Below, one piece after another: positions 58,333 through 64,000 of a DNA stretch of 64,000 bases; positions within the stretch are counted from its first letter, which is position 1, and each line of letters begins with the position of its first letter. This DNA is from Isoetes taiwanensis (taxonomy: Eukaryota > Streptophyta > Lycopodiopsida > Isoetales > Isoetaceae): assembly GCA_021234155.1 (NCBI GenBank), contig JAJEKV010000003.1, forward strand, positions 34,393,166 through 34,457,165. Reading direction: 5' to 3'. The notes under the pieces are model-generated. The model was not told the origin of the DNA. It saw only the letters and a list, made by a program, of their open reading frames with translations, and ran no database searches. The position numbers and the translations under genes are program-made.

Positions 58333-59684
58333 TAAAATAATCCATTTGTTGTTAAAGGGGAGCACTTGGAAATTCAGGGAAAGTGGAGCAACAGGTTGCA
58401 AAAAATAAGTTATAAAGAAGATATATCGAAAGGCTGTGTTGCAATACTTTAACTATCATTCACTAAGACCCAACACATAAAACCCTTATAGATTGGGTCT
58501 AAATATGTTTTGCATTACATTTATTTGCCATTAGTGCCTAAACTGCAATTCATTCTATGATAGTTATCTCACATCTTGGACCCAATGCATCACTGTCAAA
58601 TCAAAACCATCAAGAAGGAAAAAGGATATGTAATGAGCGCTTACAACAACCAAGAAGGGCATAGGACATGTAATGGGGTCCTACAGACACAAACATAAGA
58701 CTGTGATGTTAATCAAATAGATATAACTACCAAATGGCAGCACAAAAACAAACGTTCTTGCCCATTCAACCCTAAAGCAGAAAATTTCAGAAAATAACCA
58801 AAAACTACTGCATAAATACCTTCCAGACTGTGGGCCAAAAACCAGTGTTGCATAGAATTTGCATGTTGTTGACACCTTTCACAATAAGATCTTATCCATG
58901 CCTGCCAAAATTCACTGCTGCAAATCCAGCAGACAACATGTCTTTCCACTGCAATATCAACAATGCTTCTAATAAAGATAAGATGATGAAAACAAATGTA
59001 GAAACGAAGTTAAATTTAAAGCTACAATTCTGTAACCAATGAATTGCATGTCCCTGAAAACAATGAGCAAAGATGCGCAAGAAGTGATTGAATCCTATAT
59101 TGCAAAAGCTTCTGTGCAAGGACGAATCAAAGATGCGAGGCAGTTTGGATGCTTCAATCTAGCCATACCCCATTTAATCTGACATAGATGTTCAGTGTCT
59201 AATTTACGTGTAGATGGCTGCTCAGGAAGCATCTATCATAAAACTGAAACCATCAGTAAAATGGCTCCAGCAATCACAGTTGTAAAGAACACGTTCACAA
59301 CCATGAAGTAATAATACTTGGCTGCCGTTACAATATCCAGTTGGGATAATGATAAGTGGCCTTCAATTTTAGACATAATCATGAATACTTTCGGCAGAAA
59401 ATGTAGAAATAACTTGAGTGCAAGCCCAGGAATAAAGCCTTGCAGGAAGTAAATATTACCATGTAATGCAGACATGAAAGGAATTAGCCTTAGACCAGCC
59501 CTGGCGTTTCAGCTTCCGCTCCTTTGCACTACCAAAATATGTCAATATCTTGAATGCAGGGCACCATTTCATAAACTCAGTTTCCCAAATAAGCATCACA
59601 CTTGTAGGACTCCCCTCCCCCTGCAGAGTATAAGCATTAATCATGAATACTGTATAAGCACACAATAATCATTGTTAGCCTTAC

Positions 59685-60476
59685 CATGCGATATCGGGAA
59701 AGCAGCTCTTCTATTGGAATCTCGCTTTCTGGCTCTCTTGTTGCAATAAGCAGAAAAGCCTAAGAATGCATCCATATCCGACACCTCTTTCAAGTACATA
59801 TTCTGTCCAGCGGGCACAGGGCAGGGCTGGAGAAGATGGAATGCATGTAGTTCTGTCGGAAGAACATGGTTGGAGCTGTTTGAGGAGATGTCCGCAACAA
59901 TCTTTAGCTTGTCTTCCGCCTCTTTCTGACTCTTGAGACCGGAAGCACATTCACTACTCAATCTCTGCAAGCTCCAGAGTTTCCATCCTGTTATGCCGAT
60001 CAGAGTAAGTGGAATAATTTGCTAGCAAAATTGTACGTCTAGAAAAAAAACAGAAAAACAACTATAATCCGGCCCTCACCTGAAGAGCTTGGGAGTGGAA
60101 TAAGGGCAAGAAGAATAATACGGTCCCCAGGCTGTACTGCATTGGCAAGAGCCCATTCTAAGCCATGTTTTGTAACTGCTTTAGTTGCATCAATGGCTAC
60201 AACGGCAGTTTCAGAGCTTTGAAGACTCGCCGGTGCCCATAATTTTTGGACATTTCCAGACTATTCTCGCTTTCCAGGATTAAGCTGTGAAGCAAGTGAC
60301 ATCTTTGTAGAACCGCCCCTGCTGGAGCCAGACTCCATAGCTCCCATGTTATTAGAAACGAACCATAAGAAATCAATTGCTGGATCGAGTTTAGGAGATG
60401 GCGATCTTGCCCTAGCAGCATGGCGATCTTGCCCTAGCAGAGCTTGCAACAGCTTCTTTTGATGCACTCCATCCAC
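59685..60476 (-). pseudogene. Captured USP-domain receptor-like kinase fragment, two exons
   Basis: Exon 1 (60476 to 60080) includes SSETAVVAIDATKAV, HGLEWALANAVQPGD and RIILLALIPLPSSSG. It ends at a GTGAGG donor. A ~92-bp intron ends ACAG, and exon 2 (59987 to 59685) begins in phase GWKLWSLQRLSSECASG and is followed by a GTAAGG donor. This is the N-terminal adenine-nucleotide alpha-hydrolase/universal-stress-like part of a plant protein kinase family (V.A..A.KEI...AL.WAL..VVQPGD..., KLWGF.R...DCASG). One in-frame stop at about 60261 breaks exon 1 upstream of the domain. The kinase domain is absent. Confidence 0.8.
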
Positions 60477-60565
60477 CGCCTAACCTAACTTTCTAACTAA
60501 ATCTGAGCCGTCAATGTTAGGGTTTCGTTGACGACATACTTACCCAATAACATTATAATATAGGA

Positions 60566-61433
60566 TAAAAAACATAAAATGTTCCTTTGATTTTATTTTT
60601 TTTATTTTATTTTTTATTAATAGAGAAATGAAAGTTAGAGATAAACAAAAATTAGAGATAAACAAAATTACAAGACACCAAAACGAAATTCACCTAGTCC
60701 AACCTAGGCTAAAGAGTCATCATCACCATCTCTTCCTAGCTCGGCCCATGCACACTTGAAGTATTGGTAGAACCCACCCTTGCATGCGCCCACTATTCTC
60801 TGTTGTATGCTTCGCCAAATTTTTGCCTGCCATGAGAGAAACTTTATAGTTGAAGGTGGCTATAATTCTTCTGTGGTCTATTGGTTTTTGCCCCATTGCT
60901 ACATCACCTTCCAACAAACACCGCAGTGCTACATTAATCGTGAGTCCATCACTTTAGTACATTTGATCATTGCAACCGTGGCCATTGCATGTCATTGATC
61001 GAAATTCCCAAGATGGTCACCCCAATGCCAAAACCGATTGATACGGGGCGGAAGAGCATATGGTCGATGCTCTCCGCCGGAACATCCTAACGGGCAGCCC
61101 ACAGTTTTCTTTTGTATAAACAGGTGAGAGTTGGCAATCCTTCCTTCCATATCTTTTTGGAGCACCAGAGTTCTAGCAAAGGTACTAGGGCCGAGGTAAA
61201 AGTTCGTCCCGATCCAAAATTTCAAACTCCCTTTTTACTTTAAATGGTTCTCCTCGACTAGCATTAACTTGTAATGAGTTTTGACCTTGTAACCCCTTTG
61301 CACTCCATGCCTTTCTCATCTTTTAAGATCCATGTCTCTGTTGTTCCAAGGGTTCCCACACCCACATCTATCCTTCTGATAATTGTCTTGTACAGCCTTC
61401 TATTTGTGAATGTGTCTTCCACTTTATTCTTTA
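60566..61433. other. Inter-Helitron segment with coding-like minus frames
   Basis: Starts with T-rich runs (60580-60620) that, on the minus strand, would be a poly-A-like tail with AATAAA-like words. Next come short minus-strand frames at 60723-60917 and 60992-61225, the latter beginning MKFWIGTNFYLGPSTF. A degenerate LINE 3' end on the minus strand is one reading. No reverse transcriptase motif is visible. Confidence 0.3.
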
Positions 61434-61699
61434 CTAGTAAAGGTGCCCAGCGTTGCTGGGCATAGGTTGGGAGCCTATAAATGTTTTGGCCGCAATGGAA
61501 AAAGCGTACAGTAATGATGGTGTCCAGAATTGTTGGGCTTTACTTAGTAGACGATACACACACAGCTATTTTCTACACGCACACCCTTAAAACTGCGGAT
61601 CTTGGCCAGCACAAAACCTTGGCCTTCGGATTGCAGCATCAAATGTCAACCGTTGGATCACTTTTGTTGAAGACACTTTGATTGGACCACACAACTTCA

Positions 61700-63700
61700 T
61701 AATATATCTAGCAATAGTGCAACAATACGTGGTCTTCATTCACATTGACATGAGGTCTTTTATCACACATGCAACCTTAATAACGATTTGCTATAACCAA
61801 ATGCATGTTAAACAAAAAGAGCATAAGTAGGTGTGTATATATGGTACTTTATTCACTTAAAGCAATGATAGAGAGAAACTTTAATAGAGTCGGCATAGTG
61901 TTGATGGGCTAAAGTTGGAACCCTTGTAACTAAATTTTTGTGTGCTTTCTAAGTTAGATTGTTGTTGAGAAATATGTGTATGTTCCAAATATCTAAGTTT
62001 AAATTTTTAGCATATGAACTGTACGTTATAACTATGCAATGCTATTGCATTTTTTAAGGACCTTGTTTCCCCTTGCATTGAAAAAGTTTCCCCTTGCACT
62101 GAAGAACAGATGATTGAGAAAGAAGTTATTGATGCCGTGTGTAGAGGTCTGGGATTGAAAAGGGTTAATGATTTCTTTCTTTTTATTTCATTCGTTAGTT
62201 TATTTTAGTTTATTTTTATTCCGTTGAATCTAGACACACATTATCCACTTTGTCTAACATTATCACATAGAAATGAGCATCATGGGGAAAATGGTGTAAA
62301 TCATCTCTAAGAGTAGTTGCAACAACAACAACAATTGACAGTGCAACTAAGGGCAGGGCTTTCACATACTTATGCTTCTTGCAACAAAGATGGGAACTTG
62401 CAATCCTTCTTTTCATTTTTTTTCTAAAAGGTCAGCATCTAGGCCAGACCCCATGATGATTTACCAGCATGAAAATAAGAACGTCATCTTCTTGAAGATC
62501 CAAGCACTAAACTTTGCTTAATAATAGAAGTCAACCGATAAGAAGAGAAAGCATAGAATGAACCAATATCATATTGGTTCTAAGCAGAAACAACTGTAAT
62601 TGCAACAAAGGATCATGTTATTGGAAAGCTTAAACAGCCAACTGACACATGCCGAACTGCATGCGTTTATTCAATAGATTGGTTGGTAAATGGTGGAAAA
62701 TATGACGTCTCTGCAAACATATATTGTGTATAACTCTGTTTTCAGAGGCAAAAAGCATGGTCATGTATCCGATAAGTGACTCACCTAGTACTCCTTTGCT
62801 GGATCAGTAAGTGTACTAAAATTTACCTTGCCCATTCATGTTTTAAAAAATCGACCTTGCAAAACCCTAGGATGATCTTTGCTCTCCATACTTGTGCAAT
62901 ACATAATAAAATGTGACTTTTTGCAAAAAACACATTAGACGGTGTTAAAAAACTTGTTCTTTCCATGCTTCCACATTTCGTGTGCATGTTTTAGCTGGAT
63001 ACACGCAAATCCGCATAATAGAACCTTTGCAGATGCTTGATGTCAACATGTTGTTCGCCTTTCCTGCACCAAGCAATAACTCCAAGCTAAGGTTTGTTAA
63101 GAATAAACAGGGCAAAACTTTAAACGACATACATTGTAACAATCAATCATGCCATGTGGGTTTCATATGCTCTGTTCCAATCCCTGTTCCCCAAAAGAGG
63201 TTGGGCATAAAAACCCTATGCACAAAATCCAAATTCTTCAAATAAGAGGCCTTAAGAAAGAATCCGAAATAAAACTATCTAACTAAACTCAAGACTTGAG
63301 AGATGCTGCCTTCAAAAATGCAGCATGTGAATTGCTGCCAGTCCTTGCACTTGCTCCGCCAAGCAAACCCAATCGTATTCATGATCTTAGGAATTAGAGC
63401 AACACAAAACCATACATTGACCTCTTCTTGCCACAACTCTCTGAAGAGTTCAAAAGTTAGACTCAACCCTGCAAGGATTACCGTCAAAACTTATTACAAT
63501 TCCCATGCTCAAGTACTTTAAATTCTACATATCCAAGCTCCGGATCCATGTGCAGTTCAAGGCAATATTAAGAGATTAAAAACTTACTTCAAATTTCGAC
63601 CCTCAGATTCACTCAAGCATTAAGGCATGAATTCATAGACCGGAATTCTCATTGAGTATGTGAAGCCCTTTGAAGAAATGGATGGTGCCTCGAAAAGACA
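61700..63700. other. Helitron H interior, no recognisable gene
   Basis: AT-rich, intron-like. The 87-codon plus frame at 62982-63245 overlaps the minus frame 62945-63142 and neither is convincing. Confidence 0.35.
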
Positions 63701-63753
63701 TGAATGAAGCTAAAAATTAAAACACGAAGCTTCAAGAAGTACCGCATTCTTAC

Positions 63754-64000
63754 CTTCAATCTTGAATCTAGCAAATCGTGGGCCCGGCATAGCGGAAGAG
63801 TCACCTAATCGGCGAAAGAGGTCCGGAGGCCATCTTGGTCGAAGTATATGAGTAGGACCGAAGGGCATTTGAAAGATGGGTGATGAGAGAAAAAATCCAC
63901 CGGGATACAACTCCGACTCCGCTTGTTTGAGGGCGGCATTTACGATTTGTTGCTTGCAATTCATATGGAGAAGCGCGAGATCCTTCCAAGTTACCATCGC
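63754..64000 (-). other. Partial exon of an unidentified gene
   Basis: A minus-strand frame is open to the window edge: LALLHMNCKQQIVNAALKQA, then LFRRLGDSSAMPGPRFARFK and IEG, followed at 63753 by a consensus donor GTAAGA. The GC content is above that of the flanks. It looks like a genuine exon, captured or native, cut by the window. Family not recognised. Confidence 0.4.

Larger units (their letters stand above)
58045..60565 (-). mobile_element. Helitron F, 2.5 kb, carrying kinase exons
   Basis: 5' end at 60565: A|TCCTATATTATAATGTTATT, with the GACGGCTCAGATTTAG subterminal block. 3' end at about 58045: hairpin GCCCAGC..GCTGGGC (58054-58071), then ACTTTT and CTAT|T, so the usual CTAG has a changed last base. 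No RepHel. It contains two exons of a universal-stress-protein-type kinase gene in the Helitron orientation. Confidence 0.75.
61434..64000 (-). mobile_element. Helitron H, 3' part, runs off the window
   Basis: The minus-strand 3' end at 61434: hairpin GCCCAGC-AAC-GCTGGGC (minus strand), then ACCTTTA and CTAG|T. A second weaker hairpin lies ~80 bp inside, as in Helitron D. The 5' end is beyond the right edge. It contains an exon-like ORF at the edge. No helicase is seen in this portion. Confidence 0.75.

Noticed and set aside
1-64000. CRISPR arrays, operons, phage or other bacterial features
   Set aside because: The sequence is plant nuclear DNA with GT..AG introns and plant transposons; no spacer-repeat arrays occur.

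Overview
This window is nuclear DNA of a land plant. The recognisable protein fragments belong to plant families: AP2/ERF, GRAS, EXORDIUM and a stress-protein/receptor-kinase N-terminus. The mobile elements are plant types: Helitron, CACTA, Mutator-like, and TRIM elements primed by initiator-methionine tRNA. The sequence is AT-rich and I cannot place it to a lineage. I found no intact host gene. It is a deep stack of transposable elements inserted into one another, with broken host gene pieces carried inside some of them.

Layout. 1-2640: decayed coding-like pieces and a tandem pair of small minus-strand ORFs with matching TATA-box promoters. 2690-12860: two tandem copies of a ~1-kb GC-richer repeat. 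The first copy is split by an 8.1-kb terminal-inverted-repeat (TIR) transposon (3285-11373), which itself contains a 1.6-kb Mutator-like element (6075-7699) with perfect 9-bp target duplications. 12860-27106: a run of minus-strand Helitrons. C (about 14391-17331) abuts B (17332-23997), and A (3' end 23998) sits in the 5' end of B. B carries a GRAS fragment. A carries the last ~80 residues of a Helitron helicase and an AP2/ERF fragment. A 0.75-kb polypurine tract closes this part at 27106.

27107-43379: the 3' end of another Helitron (J), then a ~14.8-kb CACTA-type element (28600-43379) with 43-bp terminal inverted repeats. It holds a probable solo LTR, subterminal repeat arrays, a Helitron 5' end (E) abutting a complete 6.1-kb Helitron (D, 34809-40893) with an EXORDIUM fragment, a 474-bp element with 114-bp identical inverted arms, a 408-bp TRIM and a three-LTR TRIM array.

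43380-57454: sparse AT-rich DNA with one plus-strand Helitron 3' end (46124), hairpins, an LTR-like segment and a 210-bp MITE candidate. 57455-64000: three more minus-strand Helitron 3' ends (G, F, H). F (58045-60565) carries two correctly phased exons of a universal-stress-protein-type receptor kinase.

The standout feature is the Helitron family. At least four members share a TCCTATATTATAATG-type 5' end. Most 3' ends have a GCCCAGC..GCTGGGC-type hairpin followed by CTAG|T, and elements repeatedly abut tail to head. Different members carry different host gene fragments. All calls come from reading the sequence; no database search was run.
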